In this document: positions 7,325 to 15,303 of the stretch, in pieces
How positions within the stretch are numbered: the stretch's first letter is position 1
Layout of the letters: each line of letters starts with the position of its first letter
Assembly: GCF_008373765.1 (NCBI RefSeq)
Contig: NZ_VUJW01000012.1
Span: 1 to 36,598 of the forward strand
Source of the DNA: Nocardioides antri
GTDB taxonomy: Bacteria > Actinomycetota > Actinomycetes > Propionibacteriales > Nocardioidaceae
Direction of reading: 5' to 3'
DNA: 36,598 nucleotides
Made by a program: the position numbers and the translations under genes
The notes under the pieces: model-generated
The model's database searches: none
Told to the model about the DNA's origin: nothing
What the model saw: only the letters and a program-made list of their open reading frames with translations

Positions 7325-8026
7325 TCAGCCCGCGACGGGCTCGACGAGCGCGATCCGGGGCGTCGGGCCGAGCACGCCGAACGGCCACAGGTCCTCGGGC
7401 TCGGGCAGCTCCGCGACCGGCGTCAGCCGGATGGTCCGGCCGTACTGCACCCGGTGGAGGCGGCGCGTTCCGGCCGCGACGAGCCAGAGGTACGGCGCCC
7501 GGGTGGCCCACAGCTGGCGGGCGAGCTCCCGCGCGTCGTGGCCGGGCACGGTCACCGTGAACCCCGCGCCCTCGTCCTCGAACGTCGGGACCAGCGCTTC
7601 GAGCTTCGCGAGCTCCAGCGGCTCCGCCCGCGCGACGCCGAGCAGCAGGACCCGACCGTCGTCGTCGACCGCCGCGAGGTCGAGCCCCAGCTCGCTCTCG
7701 GACGTCGCGAACCGGACCACGGGCTCCGGATAACCGCCCCGGAGCAGCTCGACGTACGCCGCCAGCTGGGACAGCAGCTCCCAGCGCGGCCGGGCCGGCT
7801 CGCCCTCGACGAGCCAGGCGTCGGCCTGCAACGGGTCGAGCGTCCGCACCCGGCTCGCCGCCTCCACGCTGAGCAGACCGTCGGCGAACCCCTTCTCGAC
7901 CAGGCGCGCGTCGTCCTCGACCAGGCGCACCGCCCGGTCCCGGTCGCTGATGTCGGCGAGCTCCCGCTCGAGCCGACCCGCGCACCCACGCAACCGCGTC
8001 AGGTACGCCTCTCCCCAAGTTCCCAC
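7325..8026 (-). CDS. Uncharacterised 233-aa protein, possible degenerate PD-(D/E)XK fold
   Basis: I do not recognise a named family. The protein is acidic, soluble and Leu/Ala/Glu-rich, with a helical N-terminus (residues about 1-115) and a more mixed C-terminal half. Residues about 110-135, reading LGLDLAAVDDDGRVLLLGVARAE, resemble the strand-turn-strand core of restriction-endonuclease-like proteins. In active enzymes the equivalent of LLGVAR would be LVEVKR, so both the catalytic Glu and Lys positions look replaced (Gly and Ala). If so it would be a non-catalytic, perhaps DNA-binding, relative. The GTG start at 8026 has GGGAGGG six bases upstream. It is a lone gene, convergent with the oxidoreductase and divergent from the sulfatase. 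Nothing further is visible in the roughly 280 bases upstream of it except a weak dyad around GGATCC near 8211. Confidence 0.7.
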   Translation of the reverse strand: MGTWGEAYLTRLRGCAGRLERELADISDRDRAVRLVEDDARLVEKGFADGLLSVEAASRVRTLDPLQADAWLVEGEPARPRWELLSQLAAYVELLRGGYPEPVVRFATSESELGLDLAAVDDDGRVLLLGVARAEPLELAKLEALVPTFEDEGAGFTVTVPGHDARELARQLWATRAPYLWLVAAGTRRLHRVQYGRTIRLTPVAELPEPEDLWPFGVLGPTPRIALVEPVAG

Positions 8027-8304
8027 TCAAGCCCTCCCAAGCCGCCGTTGGTGGAGAACGTAGCGGCTGACGAGGTGCCGCCGCGGGCGCTGCGACCAGG
8101 TCGGGCCGTAAGAGCTCCTGCGTAGTCCGAAGGGACCAGGACCGCCATCCCGGACCGGTCGGCACGCCGCAGCGCCCGCGGGGAGCACGCCGGCGGGTGA
8201 TCTTCCGGCGGATCCTCCGAAGCCAGGGGCCGCCCGTTACGATCCCCCTTCGTGCCCTCGGCAGGGTGGGCACCCGCCGACGCCACGACCAGGGGGATTT
8301 CACA

Positions 8305-9741
8305 GTGCTCAGCGCCATCCGGGGGTCGCTCCTCTGCCTCCTCGCACTGGCCGGTGCCGTGATCGGCCTGGTGGCCCCGGGCGGCGACCCGAGCCCGGCT
8401 GCGCAGGGTGCGCCGTACCCCTCCGGCGTGCAGCGCCCCAACGTCGTGCTGATCCTCACCGACGACATGCGGGCCGACGAGCTGCGCTACCTGCCGCACG
8501 TCCGGCGGCTCCTCGTCGCCCGGGGCGTGACCTACACCAACGCGATCTCGCCCCACCCGATCTGCTGCCCCGCCCGCGCGTCTCTGGCGACCGGTCAGCT
8601 CGCCCAGAACAACGGGGTCCGGCACAACGAAGGCCCCTGGGGCGGCTACCAGTCGCTGTTGCGACCGCGGAACACCGTCGCGCGCTGGCTGCACGAAGCC
8701 GGCTACCACAACGGCTTCCACGGCAAGTACCTCAACTACTACCACCAGTCCGGCGGCCGCCGGCCACCCGGCTGGGACGTCTGGGAGCCGCAGCTCACCT
8801 CCCAGTACGCCTACGGCCTGCGCCCGACCCGGTTCGAGGGCGGCACCCGGTTCAGCGGCACCTACATCACGGAGGCGGTCCAGGAGCTCACCGACCGGTC
8901 CATCCGGAGGGCCCACCGCTCAGGCAAGCCGTTCTTCGAGTGGATCAACCACGTCGCCCCGCACGCCGCCAAGCTCCCGGGCAGGCCGCACCAGATACAC
9001 CCCGTCTACCAGCGCAAGTACGCCGACGCCCACGCGCACGCGCTCCCCCGGGTGATCCGAGAGGGCGACTTCCGCGGTACCGCCGCGGAGCGCCGCTGGC
9101 TGATCGACCACACGCGTGCCCGCCTGCGCGCGCTGCGGTCGGTCGACGACGCGGTCGCCCGGACGGTCCGCCTCCTCCGGCGCACGGGCGAGCTGAAGCA
9201 CACCTACTTCGTCTTCACCTCCGACAACGGCTACCAGCTGGGCGAGCAGGGCATCCTCGGCAAGAACCGGCTCTACGAGGGCTCCCTGCGCGTGCCCCTC
9301 GTCGTCCGCGGACCCGGCATCGCGCCCGGCACCCGCGACGACACTCCCGTCTCGCTGGTCGACCTGGTGCCGACGTTCGTCACGTGGGCGGGGGCCACCC
9401 CGGGGCGGAGGCTCGATGGGCTCCCGATCGGTGCCGTCGACGACACGGTCCGCGACACCCTGCTCATCCAGACGGGCGACCAGCGAGAGGACGCATCGCC
9501 CGGCTGGTGGTGGCGCGGCGTGCGAACCCGGGACTACGTCTACGCCGCCCCCGTCGGCCGCCCGGACCGAGGCTTCCTCTACGACCTGGAGAGCGACCCG
9601 GGCCAGCGGACGAACCTGATCCGACGGCAGAGCCACGCGTCGATCCGGGTCGCCCTCGCCCGACGCACTGCCGTGCTGTCCGGCTGCTCGGGCCCGGCCG
9701 AGTGCAACCGGGTGTTCGGACCGCTGCCGCCGGTGGGCTGA
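8305..9741 (+). CDS. Secreted sulfatase (alkaline phosphatase superfamily)
   Basis: A 478-residue exported sulfatase that would hydrolyse sulfate esters outside the membrane. An N-terminal hydrophobic segment (residues about 5-25) is a signal peptide or membrane anchor. RPNVVLILTDD (44-54) gives the metal-binding Asp53/Asp54. The formylglycine motif CxPxR is CCPAR at 87-91, followed by ASLATGQ. HGKYLNYY, TSDNGYQLGEQ and GKNRLYEGSLRVP are the later type I sulfatase signatures. Cys87 would need oxidation to formylglycine by a formylglycine-generating enzyme, not encoded in this window. The open frame begins at 8197, but GTG 8305 is preferred because it follows AGGGGGAT and starts directly before the signal sequence. 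The natural substrate is unknown. Confidence 0.88.
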   Translation: MLSAIRGSLLCLLALAGAVIGLVAPGGDPSPAAQGAPYPSGVQRPNVVLILTDDMRADELRYLPHVRRLLVARGVTYTNAISPHPICCPARASLATGQLAQNNGVRHNEGPWGGYQSLLRPRNTVARWLHEAGYHNGFHGKYLNYYHQSGGRRPPGWDVWEPQLTSQYAYGLRPTRFEGGTRFSGTYITEAVQELTDRSIRRAHRSGKPFFEWINHVAPHAAKLPGRPHQIHPVYQRKYADAHAHALPRVIREGDFRGTAAERRWLIDHTRARLRALRSVDDAVARTVRLLRRTGELKHTYFVFTSDNGYQLGEQGILGKNRLYEGSLRVPLVVRGPGIAPGTRDDTPVSLVDLVPTFVTWAGATPGRRLDGLPIGAVDDTVRDTLLIQTGDQREDASPGWWWRGVRTRDYVYAAPVGRPDRGFLYDLESDPGQRTNLIRRQSHASIRVALARRTAVLSGCSGPAECNRVFGPLPPVG

Positions 9742-9808
9742 GAAGCTTGTCCCCAGGCTCCGCGCGGCTGGACGGCGAGTGTCGGGCCCACCCGGCAGAC
9801 TCGTGGTC

Positions 9809-11110
9809 ATGACGAGGGACCCCGACCAGCGTGCGGTCTACGCCGCTGAGGACCGGCTCACGGCGTGGCTCGACTCCACCACTCCCGAGCGCCCCACGGT
9901 CACCGTCGACGGCCAGACCTACGAGCCGGGACCGGACCTGCGGTTCACCGAGCCCGGATCCGCAGCGACCTACCTCGACGCCGTGCTCGCCCGGCTGCGC
10001 GCGGACGGCAAGGACTACGACGGCCGCGAGCAGCAGGTGGTCACCGTCCGGCCGCGCGCCGGTGCGCGGATGGCGACCTACGAGCCGGCGACGCAGACCA
10101 TCGCGCTGCCGCCGTACGCCGTCGGAGGCCGGTGGGCGCTGCGGGCCACGGTCGTGCTCCACGAGCTGACCCACCACCTCTCCGGCGAGCAGCACCACAC
10201 GCCGGCCTGGCGGGCGACGTTCCTGCGGCTGCTGGAGGACGCCGGGCTGCCGGTCACTGCCCAGCTCCTCCAGCTCGCCTACGCCGCCGAGGGGCTCGAG
10301 CAGGTCGTCCACACCGTCGACGACGGCACCCTCGCCCGGCTCGCCAAGCTGCTCCGTCAGGCCGAGCGGGCGAGCAACGAGCACGAGCGTGCAGCATTCC
10401 TGTCGAAGGCCCAGTCGTTCGCGACCCGCCACTCGGTCGCGCTCGCCGTCGCCCGCGCCCACACCGCGAAGGAGGAGGGACGCGAGCAGCCGGTCGCCGA
10501 GAACTACCGGATCGGCGAGCGCGGCAAGCGAGGCCTCGCCCGCTACGTCCGGCTGCTGCTCAACATCGCCCACGCCAACGACATCCGGTGCACGATCAGC
10601 CACGACTCGACCGCCCTCACGATGCACGGCTTCCCGTCCGACATCGCCGTCACCAAGGCGATGTACGAGTCGCTGCTCGTCCAGATGGTCGCCGACTGCG
10701 AGCGTCACCTGAGGTCGGGCGCCCGCGACGAGCGCACCGTGTGGGACGCCTCGCGTCGGCGCTACGTCGCCCGCCCGGTCGCCACCATCACCGCCCGGCT
10801 GGCGTTCTACGAGGCCTACGCGTGGCGGATCGGCGAGCGTCTCGACGAGGCCCGCCAGGCCGCGCTCGCCGAGGCGGGCGTCGACACCGACGGCCCCACC
10901 TCGACCGAGACCGCACTCGCCGTACGCCAGAAGGAGCTCGACGTCCACGACTTCTTCGCCGAGGCGCTGCGCCGCAACAACATCCGCGGCACCTGGGCCG
11001 CCGACCGCCGTACCAAGGTCAACGACGCGCCCCGCGCCGCCGAGGAAGGCCTCCGCGCCGCCGACCGCGCCAGGCTCGGCGAGGACAAGGCCCTCGGCGA
11101 GGCCGGCTGA
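9809..11110 (+). CDS. TIGR04338-type putative zinc metallohydrolase fused to DUF2786
   Basis: A 433-residue soluble protein with two recognisable parts. Residues about 8-165 match the actinobacterial putative metallohydrolase type: the zinc motif HELTH (118-122) with another His at 129-130 in HHTPAW. Residues about 172-220 are a DUF2786 helical repeat (LARLAKLLRQAERASNEHER...KAQSFATRHSV). The rest, to about residue 385, is an Arg-rich region that probably completes the DUF2786-linked domain, ending in a charged tail. The biochemical role of either family is not established; the HExxH motif predicts a zinc-dependent peptidase or hydrolase. ATG 9809 is preferred over GTG 9779, which lacks a binding site. 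It is a single gene, convergent with the nuclease-like gene. Confidence 0.85.
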   Translation: MTRDPDQRAVYAAEDRLTAWLDSTTPERPTVTVDGQTYEPGPDLRFTEPGSAATYLDAVLARLRADGKDYDGREQQVVTVRPRAGARMATYEPATQTIALPPYAVGGRWALRATVVLHELTHHLSGEQHHTPAWRATFLRLLEDAGLPVTAQLLQLAYAAEGLEQVVHTVDDGTLARLAKLLRQAERASNEHERAAFLSKAQSFATRHSVALAVARAHTAKEEGREQPVAENYRIGERGKRGLARYVRLLLNIAHANDIRCTISHDSTALTMHGFPSDIAVTKAMYESLLVQMVADCERHLRSGARDERTVWDASRRRYVARPVATITARLAFYEAYAWRIGERLDEARQAALAEAGVDTDGPTSTETALAVRQKELDVHDFFAEALRRNNIRGTWAADRRTKVNDAPRAAEEGLRAADRARLGEDKALGEAG

Positions 11111-11146
11111 GGGTCGCCGAGGGCGAGCCCATCAGAGTGGGATCCT

Positions 11147-11175
11147 GCGTCACCGGGTGACCCGACATCGCACGC
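11147..11175. repeat. Diverged copy of flanking palindromic element (copy A)
   Basis: GCGTCAC (11147-11153), CGG, GTGAC (11157-11161) and ATCGCACGC (11167-11175) match element B at 12235-12263 in 24 of 29 positions and in the same orientation. The bases upstream (about 11139-11146) retain part of the outer arm, so this looks like a decayed version of the same stem-loop. It abuts the stop codon of the AbiEi/DUF559 gene directly. Confidence 0.65.
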
Positions 11176-12129
11176 TTAGCGCGGCGGACACTCAGGACAG
11201 CGCCTCAGCTCCCCGCCCCAACCGCGCCTGCCGAGGATGGTCGCGATCCACACAGCGGTCCGGCACTGCTCGCGGAACACCAGTCCGTAGGTCACGCGCG
11301 CAGTCAGGACCTCCGAGGAAGCGAGCCCCGCGAGGTCCCGCCGGGCGTCGTCGTCCCAGGCTTTCGGGTTGTCGTGATAGCCGCGCCCGTCCAGCTCGAT
11401 GATCAGGCCGTATCTCGAGTACCTGACGTCCTGGTAGGTGGCCGACCCGGTCGCAGTGCTGCGGACCTGCCGATCGGCTCGCGGAAGGCCGTGCGGCCGC
11501 TCGACCCGGTGCAGGTAGCCCCGCTCCAGCACCGAGCACGCTCCGTCGCGCAGGTCTTGCGCCATCTCCGTGATGAGCGCCCGCCCGGCGACGCGAGCGC
11601 GCGACCCCAGGGTCGAGATCACCCGGTCCGGGGTGGTGCGGCGGGTGAACGCCGTGGACGTCAGAGCGGCGTAGGCCCCCTCCACGTCCTGCCTTCGCAG
11701 GTGCTGCGACATCACGTTGACCAACGCATGCTCCAGCTGCACGGTGGGCGGGCCAGCCCGCCAGTCCACCAGGTCGTCGAGATGAGCAGTGCGGTGCGGT
11801 ACGACGAACGGCGGGACTTCCAGTGTCCGCCCGGGATGCACCGCGATGTGGATCGCCGGGCTCGTCGGCCGGGGCAGCGCGGAGTCGTCGGTCAGTGCCG
11901 CCGGCCACGCGGCGAGCACAGCGGCCCACTCACGCTGCCCGCGGGTGAGCCGACCGGTGTGGTTCACGTAGACACCGGGGTGGACGGAGGTGAGCTCACG
12001 GCGGCGGATCATCCGCCGGATGTCACTGTGTCGGCCGCCCATCCCTTCGATCTGACGCCGCGACACCACGCCCTGCTGGACCCACCGCAACAGGTGGTCC
12101 AGGTCGGGGTCGGTCAGGTCGAAGCGCAC
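11176..12129 (-). CDS. AbiEi-like winged-helix protein with DUF559 (Vsr-like) nuclease domain
   Basis: A 317-residue protein with an AbiEi-antitoxin-type N-terminus (residues about 8-75: QQGVVSRRQIEGMGGRHSDIRRMI...LTSVHPGVYV) and a C-terminal DUF559 endonuclease-like domain (about 200-310). The nuclease core keeps acidic residues: Asp234 (YQDVRY), then Glu245 and Asp247 in IIELDGRGYHD. Such proteins are common in Actinobacteria and are usually annotated as type IV toxin-antitoxin AbiEi-family proteins, though the partner toxin is normally missing, as here. GTG 12129 is chosen because AAGG lies about eight bases upstream; the longer frame reaches 12210. Related palindromic elements lie on both sides, suggesting that the gene moved or is maintained as a cassette. 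It may cleave DNA, but this is unproven. Confidence 0.75.
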   Translation of the reverse strand: MRFDLTDPDLDHLLRWVQQGVVSRRQIEGMGGRHSDIRRMIRRRELTSVHPGVYVNHTGRLTRGQREWAAVLAAWPAALTDDSALPRPTSPAIHIAVHPGRTLEVPPFVVPHRTAHLDDLVDWRAGPPTVQLEHALVNVMSQHLRRQDVEGAYAALTSTAFTRRTTPDRVISTLGSRARVAGRALITEMAQDLRDGACSVLERGYLHRVERPHGLPRADRQVRSTATGSATYQDVRYSRYGLIIELDGRGYHDNPKAWDDDARRDLAGLASSEVLTARVTYGLVFREQCRTAVWIATILGRRGWGGELRRCPECPPR

Positions 12130-12222
12130 GCCGCGACCTTGGCAAGAGGAGGCCCGGACCCGCGACCCCTCGTCGTCCGGCTGTGGATGGACCACGACCG
12201 GCCGCCGCATCCGCTACGTCAA

Positions 12223-12263
12223 GCGTGCGATTTCGCGTCACGTGGTGACGCAAGATCGCACGC
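12223..12263. repeat. 41-base palindromic element (copy B)
   Basis: The left arm GCGTGCGATTTCGCGTCAC (12223-12241) and the right arm GTGACGCAAGATCGCACGC (12245-12263) pair over 19 bases with two mismatches, around a 3-base loop. It lies 8 bases after the stop of the epoxide-hydrolase-like gene and 93 bases before the AbiEi/DUF559 start. It could terminate transcription, but there is no U-tract and a related copy sits at the far end of the nuclease gene. Confidence 0.8.
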
Positions 12264-12271
12264 CAACCGGG

Positions 12272-12703
12272 TCAGCGGGCGCGGCGCGAGCGGCGGCGCA
12301 TCCGGAACAGACCGCGCAGTGTGCCGACCAGGACGTTGCCCCAGCTGAAGTGGTCGTGCCACAGCACGATCCGACCGTCCCGCACCTCGAAGGTGCCGCA
12401 GACCCAGAACTCGATCTCGAGGGACCCGATCCGGAGGTGGTCCGTCCGCTCCGTGAGCACCACGTCACCGGCGGCCGCCACGTGGTGGAAGTCGGCCCCG
12501 ATGCTCATCCAGTCGCGGTCCAGCCCGCGAAGGATCCGACCCACCAGCTTTCCACGCACTGTCGGCAACGACGTGTTGCGCCACACGATCCGGTCGTCGG
12601 CCAACGCCAGCGCCTGCTTGACGGCGCGGTCCTCCAGCGCCGCGAAGAACGCCGTCACGGTCACCGTGGGGTCACCGACGACGAGATGAGACGGAGCAGT
12701 CAC
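12272..12703 (-). CDS. Limonene-1,2-epoxide hydrolase-like protein
   Basis: A 143-residue NTF2-fold protein resembling limonene-1,2-epoxide hydrolases (EphG type in mycobacteria). Those enzymes use an Asp-Arg-Asp triad to add water to epoxides. The matching residues are Arg86 and Asp88 in LTERTDHL and Asp117 in LWHDHFSW, so the triad is intact. Trp41 and the RGLDRDW segment are also typical. The C-terminus is Arg-rich (RMRRRSRRAR). The GTG at 12703 gives the family's normal length; the longer frame upstream overlaps pafC in another frame and is not coding. The biological substrate is unknown; lipid or terpenoid epoxides are possible. It lies downstream of pafC with an 80-base gap and is followed by the palindromic element. 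Confidence 0.8.
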   Translation of the reverse strand: MTAPSHLVVGDPTVTVTAFFAALEDRAVKQALALADDRIVWRNTSLPTVRGKLVGRILRGLDRDWMSIGADFHHVAAAGDVVLTERTDHLRIGSLEIEFWVCGTFEVRDGRIVLWHDHFSWGNVLVGTLRGLFRMRRRSRRAR

Positions 12704-12782
12704 GAGTACGACGATAGGCGGCCAGCGCGAAGGCGAACACCCCGTCCCGATCAGTTCTCGTGATCGACCAGCGCAGCGACCC

Positions 12783-13784
12783 CTACCGCTGCATCCCGTG
12801 GTGCACGAGCAGCTCCTCCGCCAGCACCGCGCCGGCGTTGACGACCTCGGGCGGGTCGAGGGCGAACGCGCCGGGGCCGGCGGCGAGGAGCAGCATGCCG
12901 ACGCGGTCGACCAGGGGCGGCAGCAGGTCGAGCTCGACCTCGACGTCGTCCTCGTCGGCGCGGAGGACGGTGACGTTCTCGGCGTACATGTCGGCTGCCC
13001 AGCGGGACCCGTGCGGGAGGACCATCCGGACGGGGGTGGTCGCGCGCTGCTCGTCGAGCATGGTGGCGAGGCCGTCGGGGAGCTCGAAGGTCTCCTCGAG
13101 GCTCTCGACCTCGCGGATGCCGGAGAGGAGGAACGTGCGGAGGTGGCCGGCGGAGTCGGGCGGACCGGCGTCGACCTCCCAGCCGCGGCGCGTCTGGACC
13201 AGCCGGTAGGGGTGGATCGCCCGCGTCGACACGCCGTGCTGCCAGGTGCGGGAGTAGACGATGCGGACGGCGCGGCGGTGGCGCTGGGCCTCCTGGATCG
13301 GCCGGAGCGGCTCGTTCCAGGCCGGGGGCTCCGGCTGCCCGCCCGACGCACCGACCATCGTCTCGGTGAGGACGTCGATCGCGGCGGCGAGGTCATCGTC
13401 CGGCTCGACCTCCTGGAGGGCCACGGCCGCGGTGTGGACGAGCGCGAGCTCGGAGGCGTCGACGTACTCGACCCCGAGCTCCTCGGTCGGGCGGTCGTTG
13501 ACGATACGGACGATGTCGGCGTCGCGGGGGTCGATGTCGGAGTCGCCGTCGGTGCCGAGGAACTCCAGCACCGGCGGACGCCACAGGCCGAGCATCGGGT
13601 CGCCGGTGACGAGGTCGGCGGTGAAGAACGCGAGCAGGTCCTCCTGCAGCTCGTCGGCAGGTACGCCGACCTCCTCGGCGAGCTTCGGGAGCGGGACACC
13701 GTCGGGGTGGGCGAGGAGGACCTCGAACACCTCGGGCAGGCGGGCGAACCGGGCGGCGTACCTCGGCGTCGGCACGTCAGTCAC
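12783..13784 (-). CDS. pafC: WYL-domain transcriptional regulator PafC
   Basis: A 333-residue regulator of the PafC type. It has an N-terminal winged helix (residues about 8-70, RFARLPEVFEVLLAHPDGVPLPKLAEEVGV), a central WYL domain (about 150-235) with IQEAQRHRRAVRIVYSRTW and IHPYRLVQTRRGWEVDA, and a C-terminal WCX-type region. In mycobacteria PafB and PafC act together as the RecA/LexA-independent DNA-damage activator. The GTG at 13784 overlaps the pafB stop by 8 bases, so the two are translationally coupled. In this window pafBC is not accompanied by proteasome (prcBA, pup, pafA) or tatA/tatC genes, its usual neighbours in many actinomycetes. Confidence 0.9.
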   Translation of the reverse strand: MTDVPTPRYAARFARLPEVFEVLLAHPDGVPLPKLAEEVGVPADELQEDLLAFFTADLVTGDPMLGLWRPPVLEFLGTDGDSDIDPRDADIVRIVNDRPTEELGVEYVDASELALVHTAAVALQEVEPDDDLAAAIDVLTETMVGASGGQPEPPAWNEPLRPIQEAQRHRRAVRIVYSRTWQHGVSTRAIHPYRLVQTRRGWEVDAGPPDSAGHLRTFLLSGIREVESLEETFELPDGLATMLDEQRATTPVRMVLPHGSRWAADMYAENVTVLRADEDDVEVELDLLPPLVDRVGMLLLAAGPGAFALDPPEVVNAGAVLAEELLVHHGMQR

Positions 13785-14739
13785 CGCCCTTCAGCTCGAC
13801 GAGCTCATCGAGCAGCTCGCGGCGTACGTCCTCCGGCCCGACGAGCGCGACCCGTCGGCCGAGCTCGTAGAGCCGCGCCCGGAGCGCGGCACGGTGGGTG
13901 ACGACGTAGCGCATGGTGACGGTCCGGCTCCCTGCGCCCGTCGGGGGTCCGACCTCCTCCGACGCGGGCTCGCCGAGCCAGCGGTGCACGTCGGGCTGGT
14001 GCTCGGTCGTGGTCTGGAGCGTCACCTCGACGGGCGGGTCGATCTGCCAGCTCATCGGGTGGAGCCCGGGGTGCCGGGCGGCGCGCACGGGCCGGGCGGT
14101 CCCGGGCTCGTCCGCGGTCACGTCGCTCATCCGGGCCACGACGAACGCCTTGACCGGCGGCTCGTTCGTGCTGCCGTCGGTCGGGTCCTCCTGGCCGCGG
14201 AGGTACCAGGTGCCGTTCTGGGACCGCACCGACTCCGGGTGCACGACGCGCGGCGACCCCTTGTAGATGAACCGGACCCGGCAGCCCAGGCGCACGGCGC
14301 GCAGCACGGCCGCGAGAGCGGCGTCATGACCGGTGGTGGGGACGCCGGCGACGACACCGGGGTCGTCCGACGGACCCGCAGCGTCGCCGAGCCCGAGCCG
14401 GTCGATCAGGTCGTTGCGGTCGGCGAGGAGCACGGCGCGCTGGAGCGCCCGCTGCTGGGGCGGGGTGAGCCGCACCCGCAGCCGGTTGTCGACGGTCCGC
14501 ATGCGGTAGCGCGCGTTCTCGCCCTGGCCGGCGATGTTGTCGATCTGCCAGCCGAGGTCGGTCAGGGACCGGATGTCGCGCTTGAGCTGGTCCATGGCGC
14601 GAGCGCCGTCGAACCCCGCGATCTCCGCGAGCCGCTCACCGGTCTCCCCCACCGCACCGCGCTCGCGGAGGGTGGCGGCGATCCGCACCAGGCGCTCCAT
14701 CGGGGCCCGCTGGTCGCGGCCCGGCGTCTTGGCAGCCAC
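13777..14739 (-). CDS. pafB: WYL-domain transcriptional regulator PafB
   Basis: A 320-residue PafB-type regulator. A winged helix occupies residues about 12-90 (MERLVRIAATLRERGAVGETGERLAEIAGF then DQLKRDIRSLTDLGWQI). The WYL domain (about 130-215) includes AVRLGCRVRFIYKGSPRVVHPESVRSQNGTWYLRG, and a WCX-like C-terminus follows. It pairs with PafC to control the mycobacterial-type DNA-damage response; the WYL domain is thought to sense a nucleic-acid signal. GTG 14739 is chosen because GGAGGAGG lies just upstream; the longer frame to 14772 has no binding site. It heads the pafB-pafC transcript. The roughly 200 bases upstream, to 14970, contain no gene I can support. Confidence 0.9.
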   Translation of the reverse strand: MAAKTPGRDQRAPMERLVRIAATLRERGAVGETGERLAEIAGFDGARAMDQLKRDIRSLTDLGWQIDNIAGQGENARYRMRTVDNRLRVRLTPPQQRALQRAVLLADRNDLIDRLGLGDAAGPSDDPGVVAGVPTTGHDAALAAVLRAVRLGCRVRFIYKGSPRVVHPESVRSQNGTWYLRGQEDPTDGSTNEPPVKAFVVARMSDVTADEPGTARPVRAARHPGLHPMSWQIDPPVEVTLQTTTEHQPDVHRWLGEPASEEVGPPTGAGSRTVTMRYVVTHRAALRARLYELGRRVALVGPEDVRRELLDELVELKGGD

Positions 14740-14970
14740 GGTGCCTCCTCCCGAGTACGTCGACCTTGCCACGGCCAGTTTCCCAAGCCGCGTCGACAGT
14801 CGCGGCCGAACCGCCGCAGAGCGAGCCTACGACCCCTGGAGGTGGACCGTGCTCACGAGCTGCTGCTCGATCTCCTCCGGCGTCCAGGCGAACCGAGCAG
14901 GGCGGCAACGGTCAGCGTGGCGCGCCTCACCGGGGAGGTAACGCGTTCCACGCCGACAAGGTCACGCGAC

Positions 14971-15303
14971 CTACAAGTAGAGGCCTGCCGCCTCGTCGCC
15001 GAGCCTGCCGGCCGCGACGGCGTGCACGTCGCGCTCCCGCATCACGACGTAGAGCTCACCGGAGACCTCGACCTCGGCCTTGTCCTCGGGGTCGTAGAGG
15101 ACCTTGTCCCCGGCCTCGATCGACCGCGCGTGCGGTCCGACCGCGACCACGCGCGACCACGCCAGTCGACGCGCGCCCATCGCCGCCGTCGCCGGGATCA
15201 CGATCCCGCCCGACGACCGGCGCTCCCCCGCCTCGGTGTCCGACTCGCACAGGATGCGGTCGTGGAGCATCTTGATGGGGGTCTTGTCCGACCCCCTGCT
15301 CAT
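14971..15303 (-). CDS. Orphan GroES/Cpn10-like co-chaperonin
   Basis: A 110-residue GroES-fold protein. MLHDRILCESDTEAGERRSSGGIVIPATA (residues about 12-40) matches the Cpn10 opening and mobile loop, including the IVI tripeptide that docks to GroEL. The later RVVAVGPHARSIEAGDKVLYDPEDKAEVEVSGELYVVMRERDV is the barrel. It carries a C-terminal extension (about residues 93-110), and no groEL is adjacent. Its start overlaps the DUF3618 stop by four bases (15300-15303), so it belongs to the nickel permease-DUF3618 transcript. It may be a divergent co-chaperonin with a specialised client, or a stand-alone GroES-fold protein; chaperonin activity is not shown. Confidence 0.85.
   Translation of the reverse strand: MSRGSDKTPIKMLHDRILCESDTEAGERRSSGGIVIPATAAMGARRLAWSRVVAVGPHARSIEAGDKVLYDPEDKAEVEVSGELYVVMRERDVHAVAAGRLGDEAAGLYL

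Noticed and set aside
8203-8222. Imperfect dyad around GGATCC upstream of the sulfatase
   Set aside because: Two internal mismatches and no relation to a placed promoter; too weak to call an operator.
12704-13699. Large minus-strand frame extending the epoxide-hydrolase-like gene through pafC
   Set aside because: The translated part is Ser/Arg/Pro-rich shadow sequence of pafC in another frame; only the portion from GTG 12703 has family features.
14820-14970. Possible small protein between groES and pafB (minus-strand fragment ending TPEEIEQQLVSTVHLQGS)
   Set aside because: It looks protein-like near its end but has no usable start codon in frame after the upstream stop, and I recognise no family; a decayed gene or chance frame.
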